Assembly (NCBI GenBank): GCA_948099385.1
Contig: CANUEZ040000031.1
Coordinates: forward strand, 1,543,001-1,607,000
DNA: 64,000 nucleotides
Source of the DNA: Fasciola hepatica
Taxonomy: Eukaryota; Platyhelminthes; Trematoda; Plagiorchiida; Fasciolidae
Reading direction: 5' to 3'
Each line of letters starts with the position of its first letter. Position 1 is the first letter of the stretch. The position numbers were made by a program, and so were the translations under genes. The notes under the pieces are model-generated. The model had not been told where the DNA came from. It worked only from the letters and a program-made list of their open reading frames with translations, and did no database searches. Shown here piece by piece: positions 22,649-33,559 of this stretch.

Positions 22649-23296
22649 AAATTTGAAAATTCCGAATTTCTTGAAAGGAAGCCGATTGTGTTGTAACTTC
22701 TGACCGGAGCGCGTGGTCAGCCGTGGCATAATCCGCTGATCCTTACGACTGTTTCCCTAGCAGATAATAGAGAACCTACTTCCATAACCTGTTGTATATC
22801 TACTGGTGATTTACATTGTTCACTTGAATGAGATGCATGGAATTACTGGTTATGGTAAAACTGATTTTGATACTGTCTCAATCGTCGCTTTTTCTGACTA
22901 TTATTCAACCCATTTTCCTTTCAGGATTCCTAATAAATTCCATCATAATCATTTCAGACTATCTATTCGTAGATAGTTAATCAATCTTAATTAGCTACAT
23001 GGCCTTTTCTGGTGAGTCTTAGTGATTTTCTGTATTTGTGTAAGAGGCCCCTGTCTGGTTCAGGCGAGACATGATATTGGAAAAGCATTACTGGATTTGA
23101 TGTGTTTCGCCGTTTATTTTTGCCGCTCCACAGATTCCCGTGAACAGTTCAGATTTATTTTGCTGATATTATAATTTACAAATCAACATCGGTAAACTCC
23201 GATAGGCACTAGTTTTCCGTGTTTGCGTACCATATTGAATAATCTTACAACGGATGATTTGTCAAAGACCATTATTGTTGTTTATACATGTCCTGT

Positions 23297-23480
23297 TCAT
23301 AATGCTTTCACCCTATAGAATTTGTAAATACTTTCTCCAAAATATTCCATCAAATATCTCAAAAGCTCTGAGCCGAATTCTTCCAATATATCACAGACAT
23401 TACTTTCCAGAGAGTGGACAGTCGGTTCTCTTTCATTTTTGCTCAGGTTATAAGTGAGCATGATCGAATTCCCCTCGATT
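23297..23480 (-). pseudogene. Family F exon with Y-N-L-S-K motif, C1
   Basis: After the acceptor tgttttgatttctag the minus strand is open for 60 codons to a TGA. It reads I-M-L-T-Y-N-L-S-K-N-E, then a charged, probably helical stretch (E-L-L-R-Y-L-M-E-Y). The same frame is open in C2, C3, C5 and C6 with several conservative replacements. The residue pattern is protein-like. Domain and function are unknown. Confidence 0.45.
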
Positions 23481-23906
23481 CTAGAAATCAAAACACATCG
23501 CGTCACCTTTTCCACTATATATTGCGCTCATTTTACCCGAGAGATTTACTGGGGTTGGAATTTTCATTATGGCTAATCAAAGCAGTGCTAGTAGTAGTTG
23601 AATGTGGACCAATTGCCTTCTTACAATAAACTGATTTGGGCAGATCCTTCCAGAAAACGATCAATGACAGCGTTATTTAACAAATTAAATTTTATTATAT
23701 AGTTTATTCGGAAAAGGAATCACAATAAAATATCACTAAATGCCGATAATCCTGCTACAAGGTTTCATCACGAATATGATCTCACTCATTGTTGATACGC
23801 TGTTAGCATTGGTCTGTTAAGGAGCTCCCGAGTCAAACCACACCTAATTTCTACTATTTGTATAATTTCTCCGTTCAGTTTGAAGATATATTTGTGTACT
23901 CTTGTG

Positions 23907-24773
23907 TCATTCTTCATTACAGTCTTCCTTGATAACCTGCTCTCGCATAGCCTCCTCACATATTCGTTTTAGTCTTCTCAGTATGGAAGTTTTAACTGGA
24001 TCAGATCCAGCTTGAAGAACCATCACGCCGAATCTGCTGCGTTTGTACTGATTGATTTTTTTGAGCAACTACCCAGCCTGAAAATCATTACAATGACTAG
24101 TGAGAAGCAATACAAGAGAGCTACAAACGTCGACACCGAATGGATGTAAATATGCGCAGACGAAAGCATCACGCGTTGCGACACGTTATTCTGTCTTGCA
24201 GTCTCTCCAACTCCTACATACCGAGTGGATATCTTGGATAAAATCGTGGAAGCCTGATACAATCTTCTGATCTCCATCTACTTTGGGCTCCCATGAAACG
24301 AGTGTGCCGTTGGGTAACGAAACGACATGCTCGGATGGAGCAGCTTCCAATGTGCCTTTGAACACCGTAACTTTGCCGGCGAATCGAAGTGGCTTTGAAC
24401 TGTACCATAATCAAGCTAAGCGGATCCGCATATTATTCAAATGGTCGGCGAAATTTGGTGGGCTCAGCTGTGCATCTGGGGAGGGTAAGCGCTTTCTGTA
24501 CAGGAAAAGCGACCAGAGTAAATTTTGAGCGATTTCAATCGATCGTCATAAGCAATCACGCAATTAGTTCACGAAAGAAACCGTCTTAAGATGCTGGTTA
24601 GCGATCACCTTAAACAGTACACATGGCGACTGGTTTTTCCCTTCCGCTAGGACGTATTTCATGGATGATAAACCTGCAACGGAGTAATAGTATTCGTTTA
24701 GGTAAGCTTGACAGAGTTGAAAAACGTCAAACGTCCAAGTGTGGTTTTTAATAAGGTTATTGACAAAAGAACG
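23907..24773 (-). pseudogene. Family F core, three exons in one frame (C1, best-kept copy)
   Basis: Three minus-strand exons join in frame. Exon 1, 24,773-24,609 (55 codons, W-T-F-D-V-F-Q-L-C-Q-A-Y), ends at AAG|GTGATC. Exon 2, 24,491-24,222 (90 codons), contains W-Y-S-S-K-P-L-R-F-A-G-K, L-P-N-G-T-L-V-S-W and F-I-Q-D-I-H-S and ends at CTCG|GTATGT. Exon 3, 24,068-23,907, reads R-F-G-V-M-V-L-Q-A-G-S-D and ends at TGA. Introns are 117 and 153 bases. One TGA interrupts exon 2 at 24,413-24,411; the old relative at 16.4 kb has TTA there. A second frame after exon 3 (V-H-K-Y-I-F-K-L-N-G) suggests the terminal stop may itself result from an old frameshift. I do not recognise the protein and infer only a once-functional intron-containing gene. 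Confidence 0.65.
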
Positions 24774-24847
24774 TTATTATTACATAAGCTTTACGAATCT
24801 CAACAGTGAGCACTCGGTTAACTTGAGTATGCCAAATGTAAGCAAAT

Positions 24848-25129
24848 TCAGGGTCGCTTGATGTTCAAGTGGTCAAGCCAACGAAATATCTGTTGAAAAT
24901 GTGGTTTAAACATCACTGGACAAAATCTGTGCACGCTCCAGTCAACGCCTGCGTAAGGTCTTAACCTCGATATGTGGTTCGACTGGTGAGCTTGTGTGAC
25001 GCAAAACGTTAGTGTAATACGAAGACGAGGTGAAAGTAGAGGTTCAGATTTGTCTTGAGCTAGACCATCCAGCTTGGTTGTTTCATCGACAGCGACAACC
25101 TTGGTCGCAATTTGTCGATGTAAAAACAA
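24848..25129 (-). pseudogene. Family F upstream exon, C1
   Basis: The minus strand is open for 93 codons: D-E-T-T-K-L-D-G-L-A-Q-D, then H-R-F-C-P-V-M-F-K-P-H-F, then F-R-W-L-D-H-L-N-I-K, ending in TGA at 24,850. The F-R-x-L-D-H part is matched by the old relative at 16.8 kb. The C2 and C5 copies carry a one-base deletion that breaks the frame in the middle. It sits upstream of the core in minus sense, so it is probably an earlier exon of the same gene. Confidence 0.5.
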
Positions 25130-25476
25130 TTGGAAGCTACGTGTTTAGTATTTTCTCTCTTAAAGGTATCTCCTTTGTCCTAAGGCAACTGTCATTGAAC
25201 TCGACACCAGACTTTCCAATGTTTGAATGCACATCATCTAAACAGTGTGTAGTCATATTGAAAAAAGGAATAGCCTGCCCACTTCCGACCCAAATAGTCT
25301 ATAACCTCTGGTAATCGTTGTAGAAGGCCCACAACATCAAATCTGACCATTTAATTATGAAAACCTGTGAATGACATTTATAAAGTTTAGGAAATTATTC
25401 TTCATGTTTTATAAGAATATGATAGCCCCACGGAGTTCACATCCGCATGTCGTAAGACGGTCTTCATTGTTCCCGA

Positions 25477-25731
25477 CTAGCCTCCGATGCTTGATGTCGG
25501 CGTCGAATTATTTCGTACCAGAGCAATATTTGCATATAAGTTAGCGTTTTTGCATCGGCTATTGTCACTCAACAATTTTTCCTTTTCGGTTTCGAATTTT
25601 CGAAGCCATCGACGTGAAATACAATCGGTGTTCGTCAACTTAATTATTGAGCAGCAGATTAAAAAAATGCAATATGAAGACACAGAGAGGAGCATTTTGA
25701 TAAACCATGTATTCCATAGGATAACAAGTCC
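25477..25731 (-). pseudogene. Family F exon with membrane segment, C1
   Basis: The minus strand is open for about 84 codons. A hydrophobic segment (M-L-L-S-V-S-S-Y-C-I-F-L-I-C-C) is followed by a positively charged, probably cytoplasmic stretch (R-R-W-L-R-K-F-E) and then A-N-L-Y-A-N-I-A-L-V, ending in TAG. The last part is matched by the old relative at 17.4 kb. A single-pass or multi-pass membrane protein is inferred. The family is unknown. Confidence 0.45.
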
Positions 25732-25781
25732 AAACTAGAAGACGAAATATCTCAAACTTTGGGAAACCTTTCGCGAGCAGT

Positions 25782-26129
25782 ATGTTCATCTGGATTTGGC
25801 ACACTCACAAGAAACTTCAGTTCGTATTACCACTACCGGAAGTAGTAGCTGTAGCTAGATTTCGTTTTATAAAGACTGTCATTAGCCGTACCTCTGCACA
25901 GTGCAGTCAGCGCAGTGCAGATCAAATTCTCCCAGAACACAGTTATTACAGTCGTCCGTTCATCCCTAAGTACCAACGAATGCTGATGGGGCTTCGTCGG
26001 AGTCTTTGTCCTGGTCTACGACGTGAATATACGCGTACGTCACATACCATGTGGAAGCTGCACCGAAGAGCATTTTCGACAACAAAATACGATGGCTTTG
26101 ACAGCTCACAGGAACCGATGCTTACGTGA
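25782..26129 (+). other. Conserved 115-codon plus-strand frame, status unclear
   Basis: The frame is open here and, minus strand, at 59,193-58,906 with few changes. It overlaps the outer end of the family F block on the opposite strand. No motif is recognised; it could be a shadow frame or an unrelated exon. Confidence 0.2.
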
Positions 26130-26362
26130 ACTATCACCTGTAACGCCGTTAGTTTGCACACCATATTTATTGCTTACGTGACAAACCACTCTAGGAAAAC
26201 TCACATCAGGTTTTGCACATCATCACATGGATGACAGTGTCTCTAAATAATCTTGTCACATTTGCTAATATCGACAGCTACACCAGCTGGACGCATCGAT
26301 GATGCGGTTTGAGCTCGTCTGCAGCAAGCAAACGAAACAGGATGGTCTTCGTGCAGAAACAT

Positions 26363-26578
26363 CTACAATTTCGCATGTGTGTGTTCCTTAGAATACAGGT
26401 GCGCGTCTCCATACAGGTTGCTACTTCGGCCCCCATAACATTCGTTGTAAATCCTGGGGGCTTTTGGATATGTCTTCTTCACATTATAACTTATCTGAGC
26501 ATATGGTGCATACAGCAATAGGCCAGCAACACTGGTATTAGACAGAACATCAGCTGACACTTCCACCGCGTTTCTCAA
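26363..26578 (-). CDS. Conserved frame, unknown (block D, left)
   Basis: A 71-codon frame (V-S-A-D-V-L, A-P-Y-A-Q-I-S-Y-N-V-K-K, P-K-A-P-R-I-Y-N-E) is open in both arms (partner 58,457-58,672, plus), with most differences at the C-terminal end. The composition is protein-like and the reading may continue downstream through E-D-H-P-V-S-F-A-C-C after a stop. It may be an exon of an unrecognised gene. Confidence 0.3.
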   Translation of the reverse strand: MRNAVEVSADVLSNTSVAGLLLYAPYAQISYNVKKTYPKAPRIYNECYGGRSSNLYGDAHLYSKEHTHAKL

Positions 26579-26976
26579 TCTTGAACCTCATTTTCATCCA
26601 AATAATGAAAATAAAATACATGGCAGATGAAAATAAAATCTTGTGAGCTGGATAGGTCACCTGAAAGCAGCTAATTAAAAAAAACGATAAATAAAATAAG
26701 CTAAGCTGCCACTATCGCATTCGTTAAGGATATCAATGACATAGATCGTAGTTGCCAACCGCAAGCTGGCTTGTGCTAAGGAAATATGTGTTAATATAAA
26801 ATCGCAGTTGAATCGTGTGCGAACGTTACAGGTAAACAAGTGATAAAATGAAGGTGATTGGCTGACAACTATAGGTTCGCTGTTGGTGATCAGGTTCAAT
26901 GTCATTCTGGACACAGACGAGTGCTGTCTCGTACACTCCTTGATACAATCGCTAGATGTCTCATTTGATGCAGTGA

Positions 26977-27216
26977 TTGACGGTGTCTATTACTATTGTT
27001 GGCAAAAGTTTCGTAAACAGCCGCCGGCCAATCTTTCGTTCTGGTAGGGCGCAAGTTTCCATGAATTTTTCTGTCACTCAAAGACGTATTTTACTTCGGA
27101 AAGCGGCTCAAATGGAGGTCATACCTGAGATATATCACGATCCGAGGATTGCGTCATTTATCTCGTTTGTTATTGACTGTTGCCTAATAAAACCAAAATT
27201 TAGGTTCCCTGCTTAG
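26977..27216 (+). CDS. Conserved 79-codon frame, unknown (block D, left)
   Basis: The frame is open here and at 57,797-58,036 (minus) with two or three internal replacements and a different last few residues. It contains R-S-G-R-A-Q-V-S-M-N-F-S-V and K-A-A-Q-M-E-V-I-P-E-I-Y. No family is recognised. Confidence 0.25.
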   Translation: MTVSITIVGKSFVNSRRPIFRSGRAQVSMNFSVTQRRILLRKAAQMEVIPEIYHDPRIASFISFVIDCCLIKPKFRFPA

Positions 27217-30200
27217 GGGCGGTTTTAACGTGGTTCCGTGTGAAGAATTATCACCTATTACCTTCAGCGATATTCCCTGCTCTACAGCATGTGCTACTAT
27301 GCCTTCATTTCAGTCCACAGCGGCTATTTTTGATAATCACATTTTCCCATAAGTCGGAAGTTTCACTATTATTTCCATTCGACTAACGCTACCAATTGTA
27401 TGGTTTTACTGTTCATTCTCTGTTCTTTGTTTTTCAACTAGGCAGTTAACTCGACGGTCATGTCTTGCCACAGAAAAACGAACGTGCGCACTTCTCGTCT
27501 AACAGTCGCCTGTAGCCACTACCTAGCATGTCACCCACAAAATCATCTTACCCCCTCATAACCTTTGACTGTGGAAATGGTGTGTATTGCTTTATTCGCA
27601 TCGGTCGAATGCCAAACGCACATCCGGCGCGATTAAGTTCAGAGACCGATAAAACAGCCTTTCTCATCGACACGGTAACGCTACTGGTCTTACTCAACCA
27701 TTCTCTACGTTAACAGTGTGATTATAATTATGCTGATACCATGCACAAAATAAGTTTACCTATTATTCGCTATTCTCGGTCATGATCAAACACAGTAGTT
27801 GGGCGTAAAAGTTACAATTTCAATCGAATGAAAGCGGTGATTGTCTCGTGGTACGTTACTATTATTGACGCAGATGAATAATTCCATATACTGTACAAAC
27901 CTCGAATTGTGAGGTACTAGTGGTCAAGGTACCGAAGAATGTTGCTTAATTCAGAAAGAAAAACAAATAAAAGAACAGTTCATAACAGAGCAGGAGATAA
28001 CAAGTTAGTCGTGGTTGTGCCTGAGTTCATCAATACGGCAGTTTTGATGCGTCTAAACAAGAGGCCATTGAAAGAATGACCTCACGCACGAGGGTCACAT
28101 GTAAACACAACGAGGGTAGTTACCAGTCCACGTGAACCAACCAATCAGACGGGGATTTGAGTGGGTACACGTGAGGAGGCACTATAAAAGCTGAACCAGA
28201 ATGCTTTCTGACTGAGATGGATGAATGCGTACATGAATGCATCTGTGCAGCATATGAATCAGAAAGAGAAACAGTCGGTGGAGGAAAGCAAGACCCATAC
28301 GTAGTAGATTGTGTTAAACGAGGAGCCGGTTGTCTGTGTGTGCTTTTGTCGTGTCGTGTGAACCACACAGCTGTGTGATTGCGCGTCAGACTGAATGCGG
28401 AATGTATACGTTGTCCACGAAAAACCGACTCGTGAGGAACATGAACAATTACTAGTCACAGTGAATGGAATGGACGTCGCCCACCGTAAGACCGGAAGTA
28501 CAACGTCGAAAGGTTCCAATAACCAAGATGAAAAGGATCATCTACTGACCCGAATGCATGGCCTAAATGTATAACAGATAGGTCAGAAAAATCTAGGTAA
28601 AAAATGGGAATTTAATTTTTAAGTACTAACACCGGAGCTCTTTAAATGTGTACAGAATTTTCGTTCCGTAATTGAGTGATCGCAGATAAACAAAACTACT
28701 TGTACAAGGGGACAGATTGTCAAACAATTAGAATAACACCTCAAGTTTTGGCCAAACCGACTTAGAAACAATACAGTCAAGAAAGGCTTCAAGATTCCCA
28801 AATAACAATGGACATGAATTGTTCCAAACAGCAATATAGGAACGAGTCAAGTGGCTTACGAAACAGGTCCTTTTTTATGGGAACATTTTGGCCCATGAAC
28901 GAACAGAAAAGAATTAAATGTCCGAGGGAACGCACGCACAGGTGCCCGATAAGAATAAGCGGAATAATGTGGTTTTGAGTAAAAGCGAGATCAGAGAGAG
29001 ATGGCTAATCCAAACTGATGGCAGAAGGTAACGTAAACGATACACTCGGACAGATATGAACAACAGTTTGATTCATGAGAATTTGGGTCAGTCGACACTT
29101 GTCGTAGAAACATGACTGGAAAGAATTGCGTAAGGCAATATGACAGAATGACAATTGTTACGCGGTTGAGGAAGACAACGGTATGAACGACATGGAATTA
29201 AGTGGTGATAATGCATCAGATGCAAGCAAATGGTTCGGTTAATTCAAGATAAAAGTAGGATAGCGAGCTTGGACCCTGGACTGTACCAGTTTAGCGGCGA
29301 GTTGTATCTCTCGCTCCCAGTTCAATGAATCTTTACGACTAGTTCCCAAAATGACTATCATTCGGAGAAATGGTCGCGCAGGCGGAAAAAGAGACAATAT
29401 TAGAACGTAAGTCACCAATCCATTGATCGGCCATTTAGTGCACATTTTTCGATCAACCCCAGTACAGTTTCTATCGAACTCGATAGTATCAAACGTCTCA
29501 GGTTGACTGCGTCCTCAAGTAGTTCATTGAGTCTTTGTGTTTTAGGCCACGCCGACTCCGATGCGCTCGTTTGACACCGACTAGACTTACATTCCATTAA
29601 AAGGTTCTTATTTGTGTATTCTTTCATTATATGCAGAGAAGTATTGTTATCACCTTCAGTGATAAATAAGCTGGACTGGTCTCGTGTTTAGATCCCTTTT
29701 CATTTTGTTGTGCTTGTGTGGTAAAAAAATCCATATATTTTCCATCTTCTTATCTAATGGATCAATGCGCTAACGTGTAATATCTATTTATATTGTGGCT
29801 TACATATGAATCAATGGGGAACGACCTTGTTCGCCAGTCTGTGCCCTGAAAATGTTTAGCTAAGAATATGCCGATAATTTAAAACTATCACTGCATCAAT
29901 TACCAGAAGAAAAAATTATTCAAATAGTCATGTGAGAAAACATGAAAGAAAACAACCAGTGTATCATTCGATAGCCCATGAGCCATTAGTTGTTGCTACC
30001 ATGCGTTCCTTGATCTCATACTAGACTCCACACTCACGTCGCTATTCAGATAACCGTGACAGAGAGTGGGTGTTTCTCCGGCTGAATGTGATATACTACA
30101 CGAATAAGATGGGAACTCTCCATCACGAACATTCCGATGGAAGTTTCATCGATTGCAATGTGAAGCCATAACGTGAATACTGGAAATACTGACATGATTT

Positions 30201-30240
30201 TTGCACAGGAAACTACCAAATGAAATTGAGATTTGTTGAC
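27217..30240. other. Block D interior, no firm gene
   Basis: Short frames conserved between arms occur at 28,259-28,519, 28,619-28,834 and 29,239-29,627 (minus), but the arms are too alike for conservation to mean coding. A frame near 27.65 kb with F-L-I-D-T was considered as a retropepsin remnant and dismissed. I see no RNA gene or tandem array. Confidence 0.3.
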
Positions 30241-30246
30241 CCCCGT

Positions 30247-30525
30247 TTACATGGAAATCATTTCAGAGTGCCGGTCCTTCAAAATACCAGCTGAATAAAA
30301 CACCTCCATAATTATTTTCTCTTCGAACGCGAAAATCCAAAATCTGAAGTAAAAGTACATATAAAAGTTATGCCTCAGGTATGAGATGAAACCGGATGTG
30401 TTGCACAAAGTAACCAATTTTGACACTCGATTAGGCAGAAGGAAATCGTTCGTGATATTTAGCAAATGCTTCATGGTGAACTTCAACAAACCCAGCCTTC
30501 TTCCAATCAGTGATATATTCCACAA
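30247..30525 (-). CDS. Conserved 92-codon frame, unknown (block D, left)
   Basis: The frame is open in both arms (partner 54,432-54,710, plus) with about five replacements. It contains a basic start (G-R-R-L-G-L-L-K-F-T-M-K) and an aromatic stretch (F-Y-M-Y-F-Y-F-R-F-W). No domain is recognised. It lies next to the arm-specific segment at 30.67-31.23 kb. Confidence 0.25.
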   Translation of the reverse strand: MWNISLIGRRLGLLKFTMKHLLNITNDFLLPNRVSKLVTLCNTSGFISYLRHNFYMYFYFRFWIFAFEEKIIMEVFYSAGILKDRHSEMISM

Positions 30526-30669
30526 ATCTGATCAATCTTGAAGACCATTTGACCTGAAGCTTATCCCATGCAGGATCTGAGTATCGAATCGTACACAGCC
30601 GTGTTTTCTTGAGCGCAGAATTTTACACATCCTCGGGCACATGATTCAACTGACATTCACGGAAATGCA

Positions 30670-31225
30670 TCTTCCCTTTTTCCATCCGATTAAGTTTTTT
30701 TACTCGTGCTTCTGCCCTGACCACGTCCCATCCGAAGGCGTTTGGTTGGCTAAGATCGTAATTTTATCAGTTTTACCAAGATCATCTTATATGTACAATA
30801 TAACTTGTCTTTCCAAATAAATACTTTCTCATAGTCAAAGACCAACTTTATCAACAGCACGAAAAATCCAGTTACGAATGTACGGACTTGCAGCGAGAGT
30901 TAAAAAAGTGGGTTTGCAAGCGAATTGGGATCACGAGGGTGAACTTGGGGACTAAGGTGGCGGGGACGCACTTCTCTAGAAGCCTACAGCAAACCAGATT
31001 TGCAGGCTATTGCACGATAATTGTCGGACCCCCATCTGAATTATGATTGCGAATATCGCATATATACAACAATCAGGGACCAACCCAGATTCAGTAGCAC
31101 AGTGAAATAGATTGGCCGAAGGGGACGTCAGTTCAAAAAAGCCGGCTTTCAGCAACACTTGATAGCACGTTGGGCACCCAAATATATGACAATTGAATTA
31201 TTGTGTAAATCTGAGGACAAACCTG
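30670..31225. other. Segment present only in the left arm
   Basis: Between atgattcaactgacatt (30,643-30,659) and atgagtcaatgatgcgtt (31,237) the left arm holds roughly 0.58 kb with no counterpart in the right arm, which instead has a Penelope-like fragment of about 0.2 kb (54,115-54,335). I see no target-site duplication or inverted termini in it. One arm was evidently rewritten after the arms formed. Confidence 0.6.
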
Positions 31226-31956
31226 TGTGACTTGGGATGAGTCAATGATGCGTTGGAGTTAGCGCCCAAGTGGTGGTTAAGATAATCGAAGTTCTCCTCG
31301 AACTTGGGCTAGGTATGTTGCAACTGTTAGGGATCTCTACACATCTCAAGACACTGTTGCGGGACAATGTCCTTTTCTGGTTGCTAGTGGAATACCTGGT
31401 TCAGTGGCCAGAAAGCACGCTGTTGCCCATCCAAAATCAAGCGCAAGTTCGGTGGCAGTGAAGCAGATTGCGCGTGATCGGTTCACCAGAATCACCGTCA
31501 AGGGTGGAGCGAGTAAACCGATCAGTAGACCAATCAGTGGTTGAAGTTCGTCTGAACCGACTGGAAAGAAACCAACCAATCCGAAATACAACCATACAAA
31601 CCGGACAGATGGGCCGTTTAGGTCTGTCAGTAGATTAATAAGCTCATATACAAGAATTTCACAATGACATACGCATATCTCATGGGAACGATATATTTCG
31701 TACCTATTACTTGATATGGTTCAAAGGCAGAAGAGTATTCCTACTGGAGCTACTGGTGAAGAACAGAAGAGTATATGCTGCTAATCCCTGTCTGTTTACT
31801 GACTATTCAGGAGCCATATTTCGGTTTGGTTGTTGAGCATGGTTTCCAGTTGTGTGATTCCAGTTGGACTTACTTTTGTTGTTTTACAAAGGGCTTGCAG
31901 ATGAGTGCAGTGGGAGTGGTATATCTCATGTACCATTGCACTGATAGCGAAAACCG

Positions 31957-32140
31957 GTGACTTCTAAAAAGTATGGACGAACTGAACAATGCTTTCGTGG
32001 TTTTTAAGTGTTGCTTTAGTTATTCACATTGCATTGCTCCACATATAATCATCAAACACTTCGTTCCTCCTGTGAACTAATCAGCGACCCACCTGTTTGG
32101 CCTTGAAGTCCTCATTGGCCAGCTGGTGGTCAGTAAAATA
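31957..32140 (+). repeat. Fragment related to the 5-6 kb repeat unit (left arm)
   Basis: Two stretches match the tandem unit near its tRNA-like relic: aagtatggacgaactgaac and the following bases match 5,978 onward, and cacttcgttcctcctgtgaac matches near 6,240. The unit's middle part is missing here. The fragment is repeated, inverted, at 53,222-53,405. It is probably a deleted copy of the Penelope-associated repeat. Confidence 0.6.
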
Positions 32141-32988
32141 ATAACCGTCTTTTGTCTAGTTCATAATCAACCTGCTTTTCTCAAAATTGGTTGGGAGAAA
32201 CGTTTCCATTCAAGATAATCCTTTTTTCGGTCACTTGTTTGCTAAGAGTGAATATAAATATTTTGTTTGAATGTATTTTGACAAAAGGCTGTTGTGGTAA
32301 TAGGAACGATACGCTTAATCGACCGGGCATCTTTAAATTAATGACCACTGATCTTTTCAAGTTGTATCACTACTGGATTGCTCTATATAAGTATGAGTTA
32401 TTTCAGCGATAGAAAAGAAATCAAGAATTCTTTGATTCACATAATCTGTTCAATGTAGACAATCCGTTTATTTCAATGTGTTACTTTGAAGGATATGATA
32501 AAATGTCATTCGAACTCACCGAAAACCACATTGAATCAGTGAAATGTTTTGATCATTGAGGAAGTAACCTGTTGTTTTATGGGGACCGGCAAGTGTGTTT
32601 TTGAGTATTATAAATTTAGAATGGAATACTTCTCGTAGGTTAAAATCACTCAATCGATTGTTTGAATGGTAATCGCAGAAGAATGCATACTTTTAAGCCT
32701 TCTATTTGGTTTCATGATCAACTTTCATTTGTGTCTACTGCCACACTACTGATTGCACCGTATTGCATTTTCTGCACTTAATCTTATATTCCTGCAGAAA
32801 AATGTATTATTTTCGCATCATGCATCAAACCCAACACATGAGTTTCAACTGCTTGAGAAATTCAACCACTCACTTTCATCCACAAAGGATCGTAGTAGTA
32901 GACGTTGTCAATAACGCGATAAATCGTTCGACAGACACGGATTAATTTTTTTTCTCGCGACTGCCATTGCAGTAAACATATTGTGTGA

Positions 32989-33129
32989 GCGTCGCAATGG
33001 GCGAGGTTGGTTTATTGCGAATCGATATCCATATCCAAGGCCGAATTGCCAGCACTAACATTTTGCAATCCAGCCATAAATACGGAATTCAGTGTTAACG
33101 AGTTTGTGATTATGTTTGATGTAAACAAG
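32989..33129 (+). pseudogene. DEG/ENaC-type channel exon, donor destroyed (left arm)
   Basis: The plus-strand frame reads L-V-Y-C-E-S-I-S-I-S and then L-P-A-L-T-F-C-N-P-A. This matches the signature just after the first membrane segment of amiloride-sensitive (DEG/ENaC/ASIC) channels, F-P-x-V-T-x-C-N. In the right-arm copy the piece ends at a perfect donor, CAAG|GTAGGT. Here the GT is AA (CAAGAAAGGT at 33,130-33,131), so splicing would fail. The acceptor is uncertain: an in-frame TGA at 32,986 requires it to lie close upstream. No first membrane segment or downstream channel exons are found in the window. Confidence 0.45.
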
Positions 33130-33559
33130 AAAGGTGTTAGTTTTAGTGAGACCATGAGTTGCGAATCACTAGAGCACATGTTCCAACGGGCTTCGGGCTA
33201 AATTGAACAAATTTGAATCATTCATGTTTACTTTTCGATAACTAAAATATGTCGATGCCTTCCCTCAGAGACAGAACAGATTTCTTGGATAAGTGCAAAT
33301 GCTGTTCGAACAAGTTAGTTCTGTTTAGCAATTGGCGATTATAAAGAGGGAATATTTGAGAAGTACGAATGACGTGAGTAGAGAAGAAATTATATTGTTG
33401 CTTTTACATAAGGTGTGATTACGGTAGTTTACTTGCTCTCCTATCAATTATTGTTTGTTCAATGTTTTATCCGTTGTTATTGCTAATGGCAGAATTCAAT
33501 TTAATGAAAATAGTCAAGATAATGAGGGGAAAAAAAGGAGTATTCTTGATTGCGCTTCT

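Larger units (their letters stand above)
16855..24340 (+). repeat. Block A plus family F end, left inverted copy (partner 38,310-46,103)
   Basis: Reverse-complement homology to 38,310-46,103 runs throughout. Position sums are about 62,978 from 16.9 to 20.7 kb and about 62,637 from 20.8 to 22 kb; the step is the 342-base indel at 41,869-42,210. Identity is high but clearly below that of the newest copies, with frequent single-base changes. The left end sits at caatgcgcacactag (16,855), where the partner switches to another sequence. Confidence 0.9.

Noticed and set aside
27528..27713. F-L-I-D-T in a plus-strand frame as a retropepsin active site
   Set aside because: The catalytic glycine is V, the right-arm copy has A for the T, and no gag, RT or integrase pieces lie nearby.
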